Positions 1 to 8,241 of a stretch of 41,292 bases of DNA are shown here, piece by piece; the first letter of the stretch is position 1, and the number at the start of each line of letters is the position of its first letter. The translations under genes and the position numbers were made by a program. The notes under the pieces are model-generated. The model saw only the letters and a program-made list of their open reading frames with translations, was not told where the DNA came from and made no database searches. Location: contig CAYHZG010000001.1 of NCBI GenBank assembly GCA_964361105.1, positions 1 to 41,292 of the forward strand. Reading direction: 5' to 3'. Source of the stretch: CAYHZG01 sp964361105. Its GTDB lineage: Bacteria; Patescibacteriota; Minisyncoccia; 2-02-FULL-40-12.

Positions 1-94
1 TCAACAAATTTTTCTTTACATTTCTTTTTATTTTTTAAAAAATTAAATCAGCACCGGACTTTCGCGTTTAGTTTTAGAAAGGAGAGTCAAGATA

Positions 95-256
95 GTGAGT
101 GAAAATTCTAAAATTTCCGCGAAGCCGCCCCAAAAGGAAATTGTTCCGCTCAAAAAGAAAAAAAGACCCCGGCAATGGCGTCATTGGGAGGTAGAAAAAC
201 CCGAAGCTTCTTCGCCTGCCCGAGGTTCAGTCAGGCGCGATTCAAGCAAGGGTTGA
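95..256 (+). CDS. small basic peptide, 53 aa, unknown function
   Basis: A short GTG-started reading frame with a good SD (AAAGGAG at 78-84, 10 bases before the start) that ends just before a hairpin terminator, so it looks like a complete single-gene unit. The product is rich in Lys, Arg and Pro, with a KKKKRPRQWRHW stretch near residues 20-31. It has no membrane segment or signal peptide. Local base composition is GC-rich (34 of 60 in 181-240), unlike the AT-rich flanks. I do not recognise a family; the basic character would suit nucleic-acid or ribosome binding, but that is a guess. The case for its being real rests on the SD, the composition and the terminator. Confidence 0.5.
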   Translation: MSENSKISAKPPQKEIVPLKKKKRPRQWRHWEVEKPEASSPARGSVRRDSSKG

Positions 257-279
257 GTGAAAACGATTTCCGAATGATA

Positions 280-313
280 AACGGGACTTAGGCCAAGTCC
301 CGTTATCTTTTTC
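280..313 (+). terminator. intrinsic terminator after the small basic peptide gene
   Basis: A 10-bp perfect stem (AACGGGACTT at 280-289 with AAGTCCCGTT at 295-304), a 5-base loop and a T-rich tail (TCTTTTTCTT) form a textbook rho-independent terminator. It lies 23 bases after the stop at 256 and separates the small gene from the epimerase gene at 374. Confidence 0.85.
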
Positions 314-338
314 TTATTACTCAATTTACTCAATTATA

Positions 339-367
339 TTTACAAAAATAAGATTTTTCATTACTAT
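339..367 (+). promoter_or_regulatory. putative promoter for the 374 epimerase, leaderless type
   Basis: A TTTACA -35 (339-344), a 17-base spacer and a TACTAT -10 (362-367) sit with only six bases between the -10 and the ATG at 374. Transcription would begin at or next to the start codon. The same TTTACA-17-TACTAT arrangement precedes the gene at 40089. This is a prediction from sequence only, in an AT-rich background. Confidence 0.45.
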
Positions 368-373
368 AAAAAA

Positions 374-1357
374 ATGTCTCTAAATCTAAAAAACAAGAGA
401 ATTCTTGTTACCGGCGGAGCCGGATTTATAGGAAGTTTCTTAGTTGAAAAGTTAGTCAAAATAGAAGCAAAAGTTAGGGTTGCTGATAACTTATCCAACG
501 GCTCTTTGGATAATTTAAAAAGTGTCAAAAATAAAATAGAGTTTTTGAAGCTTGATTTAAGGAACTATAAAAATTGCTTAAAAGCAACCGAGGGTCAGGA
601 TTTTGTTTTCAATTTGGCCGCAAAAGTCACCAATATCGGATACAACCGGGAACATCACATAGAAATGTTTGAAGAAAATATGCTTCTGCAAATGTATCCG
701 ATAAAAGCCGCTTTTGAAAATAAGGTTAAGAAATTTTTGCAGGGTTCCACCGTCTGTGTCTACCCCCATGATGCGATTATACCCACTCCCGAATCAGAAG
801 GAGAAAAAGGCCGGCCCGAAGATACCAATGAAGGTTATGGCTGGGCCAAAAGGATGGGCGAGGTGCTGGCCAAGTTCTATCATCAAAAAGGAATGCCGGT
901 AGTAGTCTCAAGATTTTCTAACGCCTACGGACCAAGAGACCATTTTGATTTAAAAATTGCCCATGTTATACCGGCCTTTATAGTTAAATGCTTAAAAAAT
1001 AAAAATGTGGAGGTTTGGGGAACAGGTAAACAAACCCGCTCTTTCCTTTACGTAGAAGATGCAGCCGAAGCCCTGCTAAAAATTATGAGATATGCCGAAG
1101 ATCCATATCCGATAAATACCGGCGGCAGCAAAATGATTTCCATGGAAAACCTATTGAAGCTAATCATAAAAGAGTTAAAAACAAATAATCAAGTAGTCTG
1201 GGATACTTCTTATTCTGACGGCCACAAAGAGAGACAGGCTGACACGACCAGAATGAAAAAAATCACCGACTGGACTCCTAAAACTGATTTAAAAGTAGGC
1301 CTTAAAAAAACGATTGACTGGTACTTAACGAGCCGAGCCGTTAAGCCGGGAAAATAA
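374..1357 (+). CDS. NAD-dependent sugar-nucleotide epimerase/dehydratase (extended SDR)
   Basis: A 327-aa cytoplasmic Rossmann enzyme that would epimerise, dehydrate or reduce a nucleotide sugar for glycan synthesis. Visible motifs are the NAD-binding TGGAGFIG (13-20), the active-site STVCVY (125-130) and catalytic YGWAK (155-159), followed by NAYGPRDH and WGTGKQTRSFLYVEDA typical of the substrate-binding half. Length is normal for the family. No SD is visible; a -10-like box lies six bases before the ATG. Its last 33 bases overlap the 3' end of the convergent GmhA-like gene, and a TTAACG/CGTTAA hairpin (1325-1344) sits in that overlap. The exact sugar cannot be assigned. Downstream heptose genes make a heptose-modifying role possible, but this is inference. 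Confidence 0.85.
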   Translation: MSLNLKNKRILVTGGAGFIGSFLVEKLVKIEAKVRVADNLSNGSLDNLKSVKNKIEFLKLDLRNYKNCLKATEGQDFVFNLAAKVTNIGYNREHHIEMFEENMLLQMYPIKAAFENKVKKFLQGSTVCVYPHDAIIPTPESEGEKGRPEDTNEGYGWAKRMGEVLAKFYHQKGMPVVVSRFSNAYGPRDHFDLKIAHVIPAFIVKCLKNKNVEVWGTGKQTRSFLYVEDAAEALLKIMRYAEDPYPINTGGSKMISMENLLKLIIKELKTNNQVVWDTSYSDGHKERQADTTRMKKITDWTPKTDLKVGLKKTIDWYLTSRAVKPGK

Positions 1358-1945
1358 GTAGTTAGAAATTATATGAATCAGAAAAAGATGTAATGATTCC
1401 ACTGGACCATAGTGGCCCTTAGGTGAATCAATCACGATGGCCTGGCGGCAAATTCTCTTTGCTTCGCCGCCGTCAAACCCAAGGATTCCGAAAGCATCAC
1501 CATCTTTGGAATTGACATATTCAATCGCTTTAATCAGATTCGGCGAGTTTCCGCTTCCTGAAAAAACAATCAAGATATCGCCTGGCCGGTAAAGATTCCT
1601 TAGCTGCCCGACAAAAATTTTTTCATAACCTTCATCGTTGCCTAAAGCACTTATATAAGAGGTGTTATCGGTCAGACTTAGGGTTCTGAAGGGTTTGTCT
1701 TTTCCGGCACCGGCGCACAATGCCAAATCTTCGGCAAAGTGCGAGGCCGTGGCCGCGCTTCCGCCGTTTCCGATAACAAAAATTGTCGCTTCCCGCTCTC
1801 TGGCTTCTAAAAGAACTTCCGCTAATTTTTTAATTGAATCAATATCGATGGATTTAACCAAATCAAAAAAATTTTCAGTATATTTTTTGAAAAATCGGCT
1901 GAATGAAATTTTTGGTTCTTTAAAAATTTGTTCGACTCTATTCAT
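1325..1945 (-). CDS. gmhA: SIS-domain phosphoheptose isomerase, GmhA-like
   Basis: A 206-aa SIS-fold enzyme predicted to convert sedoheptulose 7-phosphate to D-glycero-D-manno-heptose 7-phosphate, the first step of nucleotide-heptose synthesis. It shows the GmhA signature GNGGSA followed by HFAEDL (59-74), the phosphate loop SGSGNSPN (129-136) and a C-terminal YGPVESLHLFLIH segment with candidate catalytic Glu183 and His186. An in-frame ATG lies further upstream at 1987. I prefer 1945 because the family N-terminus aligns there and a TATAAG -10-like box (1955-1960) lies nine bases before it. The start is uncertain. The gene is divergent from the operon at 2036 that holds the next heptose enzymes, and convergent with the epimerase at 374, overlapping it by 33 bases. 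Confidence 0.85.
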   Translation of the reverse strand: MNRVEQIFKEPKISFSRFFKKYTENFFDLVKSIDIDSIKKLAEVLLEAREREATIFVIGNGGSAATASHFAEDLALCAGAGKDKPFRTLSLTDNTSYISALGNDEGYEKIFVGQLRNLYRPGDILIVFSGSGNSPNLIKAIEYVNSKDGDAFGILGFDGGEAKRICRQAIVIDSPKGHYGPVESLHLFLIHIISNYLFSRLNGSAR

Positions 1946-1997
1946 TAAGAAGCTCTTATATCTTAGCAAAAATTGTTTAAATTTCAAATCGGTCGAT

Positions 1998-2024
1998 ATG
2001 ACATCTGAACCAAAATCTTATAAT
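1998..2024 (+). promoter_or_regulatory. putative promoter of the 2036-5814 operon
   Basis: A perfect TATAAT -10 (2019-2024) is preceded, after a short 15-base spacer, by ATGACA (1998-2003, five of six consensus bases). The -10 ends 11 bases before the ATG at 2036, and there is no SD, so the transcript would have an untranslated leader of only about five bases. Confidence 0.5.
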
Positions 2025-2035
2025 ATTCAGCTGAT

Positions 2036-3262
2036 ATGAATAAGCTTGAATTATTCCGTTTTTTCAGAGACACATTCGTACCGCCATCCTTAAGACCGCG
2101 TTTTAACTTTTGGTGCCGCTATGTTTTGTATAATCGTTGGTACAGGTTCTACTTTCTAGGATCATTCAATCTTTTAAAATATGTTTCGCGCCCGTTGGGA
2201 AAACGCAAGAAGCGGATCTTGGCCTTTGAAAATTTCTATAATAATTCGCCGGCCTTGGGAAGTTTTCTGGAATTTCAGATGAGGGCGCTTTGCTTAGCCG
2301 AATTGCACGATATTGATACGATAGACATCGCCCTAATTTACGATCTAAAAACACCTCTCTGGAATCCCAAAATGTCGAAATGGCTTAGTCCCTCAAACTT
2401 TCAACTGCTTCTTTACGAAATTCTACCCTTGTTAAACCTGAACTCGAAATTGGGCTCGGTATTTGTATTTAACTGTCGGGACGATTTTGAATCATTTCTA
2501 ACCCAGCATTCGGGAGAATATATTCTCTGCCCTTCCCTATTTCATTATATTAATAAAAGCGGCGCCGCTTCGGGAAATTATGGATTTGTGCGAAATTTTT
2601 ATCTAAAAAAGCGGTATCTGCCTCAATTTGTCTTCAAGCCCAACATTGCTCTTTGGGCCAAGGCCTTTATCAAAAAATATGCCGGAGATAAATATCCTGT
2701 TGCCGTCAACTTGCGGATGAATCCGTTTTTTGGCGAAAACCGCAACTCTGATATTCCTTCCTGGCGCCATCTATTTGAATATTGTCTCAATAAGCACCCG
2801 GAGATTGTTTTTCTGCTTTTGGCTCAACAACAAGAAGCACCAGACGACTTGAAACATATGTCTAATATTATCTTTGTAAAAAACCATAAAACCACTATGG
2901 AGCAGGATATGTGCCTTATCAAACACTCTCTTTTTTTTATGGGCGTCGCTTCCGGGCCGACATCTTTTACTAATCTTACTAATGATATACCATACCGTGT
3001 GTTCCGAGTTCAAATGTTTGATAGAAGCTACACTTATAACTGGCATAAACCGGGAAGCCAGTGGCCCTGGGCGGAAAAAACCCTGCAAAAGCTGGTCTGG
3101 GAAAAAGAATCTCCCGATTCACTAATAAAAGAATTTGAACATTTGTTCCGGCTGGTTGACAAAGAGTCCTGGCGAAAGAAAATGGAAGTAGATCAATCAA
3201 AAATCAAGATCCTGGAGTGGCCGTATATTTATGAAGACAACCAAACCCAATCAAAAAATTAG
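2036..3262 (+). CDS. unknown glycan-locus protein, GT-B-glycosyltransferase-like
   Basis: A 408-aa protein that I cannot assign to a named family. It has no signal peptide or clear membrane segment; the first 60 residues are rich in aromatic and basic residues (RPRFNFWCRYVLYNRWYRFY), which could sit on the membrane surface. The middle (about 220-300) has a Rossmann-like pattern: PVAVNLRMNP, then PEIVFLLLAQQQ, then NIIFVKNHKTTMEQDMCLIKHS and FFMGVASGPTSF. This resembles the C-terminal nucleotide-sugar-binding half of GT-B glycosyltransferases. It is first in an operon with heptose-type genes and its end overlaps the next gene by 32 bases, which supports a glycan-assembly role. A role as a sugar transferase is inference only. 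Confidence 0.55.
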   Translation: MNKLELFRFFRDTFVPPSLRPRFNFWCRYVLYNRWYRFYFLGSFNLLKYVSRPLGKRKKRILAFENFYNNSPALGSFLEFQMRALCLAELHDIDTIDIALIYDLKTPLWNPKMSKWLSPSNFQLLLYEILPLLNLNSKLGSVFVFNCRDDFESFLTQHSGEYILCPSLFHYINKSGAASGNYGFVRNFYLKKRYLPQFVFKPNIALWAKAFIKKYAGDKYPVAVNLRMNPFFGENRNSDIPSWRHLFEYCLNKHPEIVFLLLAQQQEAPDDLKHMSNIIFVKNHKTTMEQDMCLIKHSLFFMGVASGPTSFTNLTNDIPYRVFRVQMFDRSYTYNWHKPGSQWPWAEKTLQKLVWEKESPDSLIKEFEHLFRLVDKESWRKKMEVDQSKIKILEWPYIYEDNQTQSKN

Positions 3263-4322
3263 GCCCGATCAGGAATTTCCCCATTCAGAAGCCGTTTCTT
3301 ACGCTGAAGAATTCGGGCGGCATTTTACGCGGGATAACCTATTCGGCTATGTGGAAAAAATCAAAAAGATCCGGGTTCTTGTCATTGGCGAAGCAATCCT
3401 GGACGAATATCATTTTGGACACGCCATTGGTAAATCCGCCAAAGAGCCGACCGTGGCCCTGAAATTTATGCAAAAAGAGGTTTACCCCGGCGGCTCTTTA
3501 GCCATCGCCAATCACTTGTCTAATTTTTGTGACGAGGTCGGTCTTTTAGCCATGGCGGGAGAAAAAGAATCTCAAATCAATCTTATTAAAAAGTCATTAA
3601 ATAAAAACATAAAACTTTTCTTGTTCCGTAAAAAAAATTCTCCGACGATAACCAAAAAAAGATTTATAGAAATAAGCCCCATCCAAAAACTGCTGGAGTT
3701 TTACATAATCAACGACTCTGAACTTAGCAAAGCTCAAAGCTTGGAATTAAAAAGAATGCTTGATCTGACAGTACCTAAGTACAACATGGTTATCTGTGCC
3801 GATTTCGGCCACGGCATGATTGACTTAGCGGCCAGAAACACCATCGCGGCCAAGGCGAGGTTTCTAGCCGTAACTGCCCAAGCAAACGCCGGAAATATGG
3901 GCTATCACACCATCTCATTATATCCCAAAGCTGACTATCTGTGCGCCGACGAACGGGAAATAAGACTTGAGACAAGAGAAAGGAACAAAGGAATTCCAGA
4001 AATCGTAAAGGAACTTCAAAATAGGTTTTCGTATAAAAATTTGATTATTACGGCGGGTGAGGCAGGGTGTTTTCTGGTACAAAGGAATAAAATTATCCGG
4101 ATCCCGGCGCTGGTTGATAAAACCATTGATAGGGTGGGAGCCGGAGATGCCTTCCTTTCAATTACCGCTCCTTTGATATTTAGCAAAGCTCCGGCAGAAG
4201 TGGTTGGCTTTATCGGCAACGCCGTCGGCGCCATTGCCGCGAACATCATCGGAAACGAAAGGCCGGTCACCAAAGAAATGCTTTATGATTTTTTGAATAA
4301 AACCATAGGATGGACAAAATAG
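3231..4322 (+). CDS. PfkB-family sugar kinase, HldE N-domain-like heptose-7-phosphate kinase
   Basis: A 363-aa ribokinase-fold kinase most like the kinase half of HldE, which phosphorylates D-glycero-beta-D-manno-heptose 7-phosphate at C1 using ATP. A 47-residue N-terminal extension precedes the first strand (RVLVIGEAILDEYHFG, 48-63). The substrate loop PGGSLAIANHL (86-96) and the nucleotide-site motif DRVGAGDAF (300-308, catalytic Asp306) are present. The usual DTTGAGD reads DRVGAGD, which is tolerable. Unlike typical HldE, the adenylyltransferase is a separate gene two positions downstream (5305). It overlaps its upstream neighbour by 32 bases and its downstream one by 13, indicating translational coupling. 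ADP-heptose supply is the best reading; another PfkB sugar substrate remains possible. Confidence 0.75.
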   Translation: MKTTKPNQKIRPDQEFPHSEAVSYAEEFGRHFTRDNLFGYVEKIKKIRVLVIGEAILDEYHFGHAIGKSAKEPTVALKFMQKEVYPGGSLAIANHLSNFCDEVGLLAMAGEKESQINLIKKSLNKNIKLFLFRKKNSPTITKKRFIEISPIQKLLEFYIINDSELSKAQSLELKRMLDLTVPKYNMVICADFGHGMIDLAARNTIAAKARFLAVTAQANAGNMGYHTISLYPKADYLCADEREIRLETRERNKGIPEIVKELQNRFSYKNLIITAGEAGCFLVQRNKIIRIPALVDKTIDRVGAGDAFLSITAPLIFSKAPAEVVGFIGNAVGAIAANIIGNERPVTKEMLYDFLNKTIGWTK

Positions 4323-5308
4323 CCGTTATCGGCAGCAACTCTTTTTCCGGCAGTCATTGTGTCAGCTATTTTCTGGAAAATAGCGATTTTGAAGTTATAG
4401 GCATAAGCCGATCGCCCGAATATCCGCCGGTGATGCTGCCCTATCTTTACAAAAAAAACAAGCGGCCGGCCCGATTCAAATTTTATCAGCTTGATCTAAA
4501 CAAAAATCCCAAACAAATAATCAATCGGCTCGACCGGGAAAAACCCGACATCATCGTCAATTTCGCCGCCCAGGGCATCGTGCCTTTAAGCTGGAACTCG
4601 CCGGAAGATTGGTTCAGAACAAATTGCTTAGGGATAGTCAATCTTACCAATGGCCTGCGTGAAAAGAAATATCTAAAAAAATACATCCAGGTTTCAACGC
4701 CGGAAATTTACGGCCCATGCAAAAACTTCAAAGAAACTCTCACATATTATAATCCCTCTACTCCCTACGCCGCATCAAAGGCAGCGGCTGATTTATTTTT
4801 AGTAACCCTATATAAAAAATTCGGCTTCCCGGTTTGTTTTACCCGTTCGGCCAATGTTTACGGCCCTCATCAGCAACTCTTCAGGATCATACCTAAGTCC
4901 GTGATCTCAATTAAAAAGGGACAAAAAATCCCTCTTCACCAGGGAGGATTAATAAGCCGAAGTTTTGTTCATATCACTGACGTGATGCGAGGCATTCATA
5001 AAATCATTAACCAAGGCCGAGCCGGTGAGGTTTATCACTTTGCCACCGGACAAAATATAACCATTAAAGAACTGGTTTCTATGATTTGCAAAAAAATTGG
5101 GATTAGTTTTGAAAAATCAGTCAAGAAAAGTGGCGACCGGCCGGGCCAGGATGATACCTATGACCTTAATTTTGCCAAAACAAGCAGGGAACTCGACTGG
5201 AAACCGACAATTGAGCTTGAAAGCGGCCTTGATGGTATCATCACCTGGATTAATGAATCGTGGTCAAAAATTCAAAAACTCCCTCTGGAATACAGCCATA
5301 AAAAATGA
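4310..5308 (+). CDS. NAD-dependent sugar-nucleotide epimerase/dehydratase (GMD-like extended SDR)
   Basis: A 332-aa extended SDR with a slightly unusual dinucleotide loop, IGSNSFSG (7-14), the active-site STPEIYG (129-135) and catalytic YAASK (153-157). NVYGPHQQLFRIIPK and the SRSFVHITDV segment match nucleotide-sugar 4,6-dehydratases and epimerases. It lies between the heptose kinase and the nucleotidyltransferase genes, overlapping them by 13 and 4 bases, so it probably acts on the same activated sugar. HldD-type heptose epimerisation or GMD-type 4,6-dehydration of an activated heptose are both plausible; the sequence alone does not decide between them. Confidence 0.8.
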   Translation: MDKIAVIGSNSFSGSHCVSYFLENSDFEVIGISRSPEYPPVMLPYLYKKNKRPARFKFYQLDLNKNPKQIINRLDREKPDIIVNFAAQGIVPLSWNSPEDWFRTNCLGIVNLTNGLREKKYLKKYIQVSTPEIYGPCKNFKETLTYYNPSTPYAASKAAADLFLVTLYKKFGFPVCFTRSANVYGPHQQLFRIIPKSVISIKKGQKIPLHQGGLISRSFVHITDVMRGIHKIINQGRAGEVYHFATGQNITIKELVSMICKKIGISFEKSVKKSGDRPGQDDTYDLNFAKTSRELDWKPTIELESGLDGIITWINESWSKIQKLPLEYSHKK

Positions 5309-5814
5309 ACAAAATTTTATCTTTTAAACAACTCGTTCAGGAAATAAAGAAATTAAAAAAGAAAGATAAAAAGATCGGCTACTGCAACGGCAATTACGAC
5401 CTTTTGCACCCCGGTCATGCCAAGCATTTTGAATCCGCCAAAAAGCTCTGCGATGTCTTAGTGGTATCCGTGGCCAGCGACGCTTTTGTCAAAAAATGGA
5501 AGGACAAGAGCCGGCCAGTTTTTTCCGAAAAACTAAGAGCTTATATGGTCAGCCAGCTGGAACCAGTTGATTTTGTGACTATTAATACCCATCATAACGG
5601 CTCCGGGATAAAGTTTTTCAATTTACTGAAGCCGGATTACTACATCCGAGGACCGGATTACATAAATTCCAGAGCTAAACAATACCTCAAAGAAAAAGCT
5701 CTGGCTATAAAAGCTGGCTGTGCCGTAAGATACACCAAGGACCTGAAACTATCTGCCAGAGAAATCATCAAAAGCATAAAGGAAAACAAAACCTATCGAA
5801 TCAAGTCAATTTAA
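5305..5814 (+). CDS. sugar-phosphate nucleotidyltransferase, HldE C-domain-like
   Basis: A 169-aa cytidylyltransferase-fold protein equal to the C-terminal half of HldE, which joins ADP to heptose 1-phosphate. It has the family start GYCNGNYDLLHPGH (25-38) with an intact HxGH motif (35-38), then LVVSVASDAFVKKWK, a RPVFSEKLRAYMV segment, and a C-terminal LSAREIIKSI that replaces the usual ISTT-type helix start. It completes the split kinase/nucleotidyltransferase pair with the gene at 3231. It is coupled by an ATGA overlap to the epimerase. Its stop codon shares a TTAA (5811-5814) with the stop of the convergent ThDP enzyme gene. A glycerol-3-phosphate or phosphoethanolamine substrate is less likely given the neighbours. 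Confidence 0.8.
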   Translation: MNKILSFKQLVQEIKKLKKKDKKIGYCNGNYDLLHPGHAKHFESAKKLCDVLVVSVASDAFVKKWKDKSRPVFSEKLRAYMVSQLEPVDFVTINTHHNGSGIKFFNLLKPDYYIRGPDYINSRAKQYLKEKALAIKAGCAVRYTKDLKLSAREIIKSIKENKTYRIKSI

Positions 5815-7616
5815 ACAGGTTCAATAAGCATGTTGCTCTGGTGTTCTTCTTCGGGCAAAAACGGATACATTCTTTCAATCGGCGAACCTAAGTAGCCACG
5901 CGATTTGTCCAAAACCGAAAGAGGGATCAGCGGCTGGTCCACGGGCATCATCACTTCGCATAAAACCGGCGAGCTTGAGTGTTTGGCTGAAAGCATGAGT
6001 TTTATCATCGTCTGGAGCTTTCGAAGGTCGCCCAATCGGTAAGCCACGACACCATAGGCCTTGGCGATTTTTGTGAAATTCGGGGCACTGTAACCGCTTT
6101 TGGGTTCTGAACCAGAATAATAGCGATCAAAAAACATTTCTTGGGTATGCTTAATGGTCAAATAGCTTTCATTATTGAGAATAAATATTTTTAAAGGAAT
6201 TTTATAATGCACGACTGTTTGTAGTTCTTGGATATTCATCTGAAAACCGCCATCGCCAAATATACCAATAATTCTCCTGCCCCCGCCGCCAAACCAGGCG
6301 CCAATTGCTCCGGGCAGGCCGTAACCCATCGGCGCAAAACCGGTATTGGTAAATATCCGCTGTCGCCCTTTGACTTTGAAGGTCTGCATCGTCGAGGTTA
6401 AGCTCGTCCCCATGTCGGTTACAACAATATCATCATCTTTTAAGTTTCGACAAAGTTCCTGGATAAAAATGTAAGAATTGATTCTCTTTTTAGTTTTATA
6501 ATAGGCGGGCAGGACAACCGGGTACTTGGCCTTCCATTCACGGCATTTCTTAAGCCAGTCGCTAACATCTGGAATATTGTTGATTTTTATTTGCTTGGTA
6601 AGGGCTTCGATAAATTTATCAGCCGGAGCGACAATCGGAAGGTCAATCTTTAACAAGTTTTTACCCAACTCATGTTCGTCAATATCGATAACTACCTTTT
6701 TGGCTAACCGAGCGTAAAGGTCTGGTTTATTGCCAACCTGGCGGGTATCCAGTCTTGAACCGATGGCAATGATTAAATCGGCATTGGCTATTGCATAGTT
6801 TGAACCACGTTGACCCATTACGCCAGCCGAGCCGATAAAAAACGGATGGTCATGACTGATTAAATCAAGGCCATTCCAAGTTAAAATAAACGGAAATCTT
6901 AATTTGTTTAATAAAGCAAGGAGTTTAGCCGGACCGCGACGGGGGTCGCTCAATCTGACCCCGTGGCCGGCAATTATTATAGGTCTTTGGCTTTTTTTGA
7001 GCATCATCAAAACTTGCTTTATTGTTTCGCTGCTAGGCAAACCATCTGAAAGAGCCCTATCTGCTTCCTGGTAGCCAGTCAGTTTTTGGGGTTCAATTTG
7101 GGCGTGCTGAAGATTAGTCGGCAGGTCTAGCCAAACCGGTCCTTTTCTGCCTGTTTTAGCCAAGAAAACCGCTTTTTCCAAATGATATCTGATGTCCCGT
7201 TGATCCGTGACCATGGCGGCATATTTAGAGTACGGCTTTGCTCCCTCGATAATGTTTATGTGCTGAACGCCAAGTTGCCTGATGGTCCGGCCGTCGGTCG
7301 TCAAAGATAGCGGCAGCTGGCCCGAAATAAAAATGCAGGGCACCGAATCGGTCCAGGCACAGCAAAGACCGGTAAAGGCATTAGTCCCTCCGGGGCCTGA
7401 TGTCACAAGCGCCGCCCCGATATTGCCGGTCGCTCTGGCATAGGCTTCTGCTGCCATAGCCGCTCCCTGCTCATGCTGGGTACAAACAAATTTAATATTC
7501 CGATTCTTGAAAAACGAGTCGGCTAAGTGGCCATTGGCCCCTCCGACAATGCCGAAAACATGCCTGATGCCCAGTTGATTTCTCAAAAATTTAACGACGT
7601 AGTCAGAAAGTTTCAT
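5811..7616 (-). CDS. ThDP-dependent enzyme, acetolactate synthase/YerE-like
   Basis: A 601-aa thiamine-diphosphate enzyme with the three-domain layout of acetolactate synthases. It shows cofactor-activating Glu49 (HEQGAAMAAEAYA), a central Rossmann domain (about 190-340), and the ThDP/Mg motif GDGGFQMNIQEL (from 454) ending in NN (481-482). The ATG at 7616 is chosen because it lies one base after the HAD stop, and the extra upstream in-frame codons overlap that gene and do not look like the family. In a sugar operon it may, like YerE of the yersiniose pathway, move a two-carbon unit from pyruvate to a keto sugar, making a branched sugar. Branched-chain amino-acid synthesis is less likely because no ilvC or ilvD genes are nearby. 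The link to YerE is inference. Confidence 0.85.
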   Translation of the reverse strand: MKLSDYVVKFLRNQLGIRHVFGIVGGANGHLADSFFKNRNIKFVCTQHEQGAAMAAEAYARATGNIGAALVTSGPGGTNAFTGLCCAWTDSVPCIFISGQLPLSLTTDGRTIRQLGVQHINIIEGAKPYSKYAAMVTDQRDIRYHLEKAVFLAKTGRKGPVWLDLPTNLQHAQIEPQKLTGYQEADRALSDGLPSSETIKQVLMMLKKSQRPIIIAGHGVRLSDPRRGPAKLLALLNKLRFPFILTWNGLDLISHDHPFFIGSAGVMGQRGSNYAIANADLIIAIGSRLDTRQVGNKPDLYARLAKKVVIDIDEHELGKNLLKIDLPIVAPADKFIEALTKQIKINNIPDVSDWLKKCREWKAKYPVVLPAYYKTKKRINSYIFIQELCRNLKDDDIVVTDMGTSLTSTMQTFKVKGRQRIFTNTGFAPMGYGLPGAIGAWFGGGGRRIIGIFGDGGFQMNIQELQTVVHYKIPLKIFILNNESYLTIKHTQEMFFDRYYSGSEPKSGYSAPNFTKIAKAYGVVAYRLGDLRKLQTMIKLMLSAKHSSSPVLCEVMMPVDQPLIPLSVLDKSRGYLGSPIERMYPFLPEEEHQSNMLIEPV

Positions 7617-7617
7617 T

Positions 7618-8241
7618 TTATGGTGATAAATAAGAATATAACTGCGGCAGGTTTCTGGCAATAAAGTCAGGGTTAATCAAACGAAGCTCTTTGGGCGAAT
7701 GAAAGCCCCAGCTTACGCCTATTGCTTTTAGGCCCAGTTTTTTAGCCAGTTCAAGGTCGCCGCAAGTATCGCTAACCATTGCCGCTTCTTGAGGGGAAAT
7801 TTTGAGCCGCTCCAAAGCCAGATTAATTTGCTTCCTCTTATCTTGATTATCGCCGGCGCCAACGAAATAAAAGCATCCCTTAATCTTAGCGCCGGCGAAT
7901 AACTTATTGATCCAACGGCTCTCTCCAGACGAAACCACAGCTAAAGCAAATGCCCGGCTAATCTTTTCAACAAAACCAGGCATGCCGGGAAAGAGTTTAA
8001 CCGCCGAATAGTATTTCCCGAAATTCTGATGCCTGAACTCGGAAAACTTGCCGTAGGCCGCGTCGCTTTTTATAAATTTACGCACACCGCTATGGTAATT
8101 ATCAATAAAAAAATCTCGATACATTATTTTGGAAAGTTTGATCCCAATTTTGGCCATCGCCTCTTTATTTAAGCCGTAGAGATGCTCAAAAGAATCCGCT
8201 AAAACACCATCGAAATCAAAAACAATCGCTTTAACTTTCAT
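7618..8241 (-). CDS. HAD-family phosphatase (phosphoglycolate phosphatase-like)
   Basis: A 207-aa HAD hydrolase with the nucleophile motif VFDFDGVLAD (Asp9 nucleophile, Asp11 acid/base), a helical cap typical of subfamily I, the motif II region VVSSGESRW, and a C-terminal SDTCGDLELAKKLG metal-binding loop. It should remove phosphate from a small phosphorylated metabolite, plausibly a sugar phosphate in this pathway. It overlaps the cupin gene by four bases upstream and leaves one base before the ThDP gene, so translation is coupled along the operon. Substrate is not predictable. Confidence 0.85.
   Translation of the reverse strand: MKVKAIVFDFDGVLADSFEHLYGLNKEAMAKIGIKLSKIMYRDFFIDNYHSGVRKFIKSDAAYGKFSEFRHQNFGKYYSAVKLFPGMPGFVEKISRAFALAVVSSGESRWINKLFAGAKIKGCFYFVGAGDNQDKRKQINLALERLKISPQEAAMVSDTCGDLELAKKLGLKAIGVSWGFHSPKELRLINPDFIARNLPQLYSYLSP

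Noticed and set aside
1..94. Clear promoter for the small peptide gene
   Set aside because: TTTACA at 15-20 has no convincing -10 at 16-18 bases; the region is T- and A-rich and otherwise empty.
1325..1344. TTAACG/CGTTAA hairpin spanning the 3' ends of two genes
   Set aside because: Only a 6-bp stem with an 8-base loop and no T-run, so not supported as a terminator.
7617..7661. N-terminal extension of the ThDP enzyme (start at 7661)
   Set aside because: The added 15 residues overlap the HAD gene and do not match the family; the ATG at 7616 follows the HAD stop by one base.
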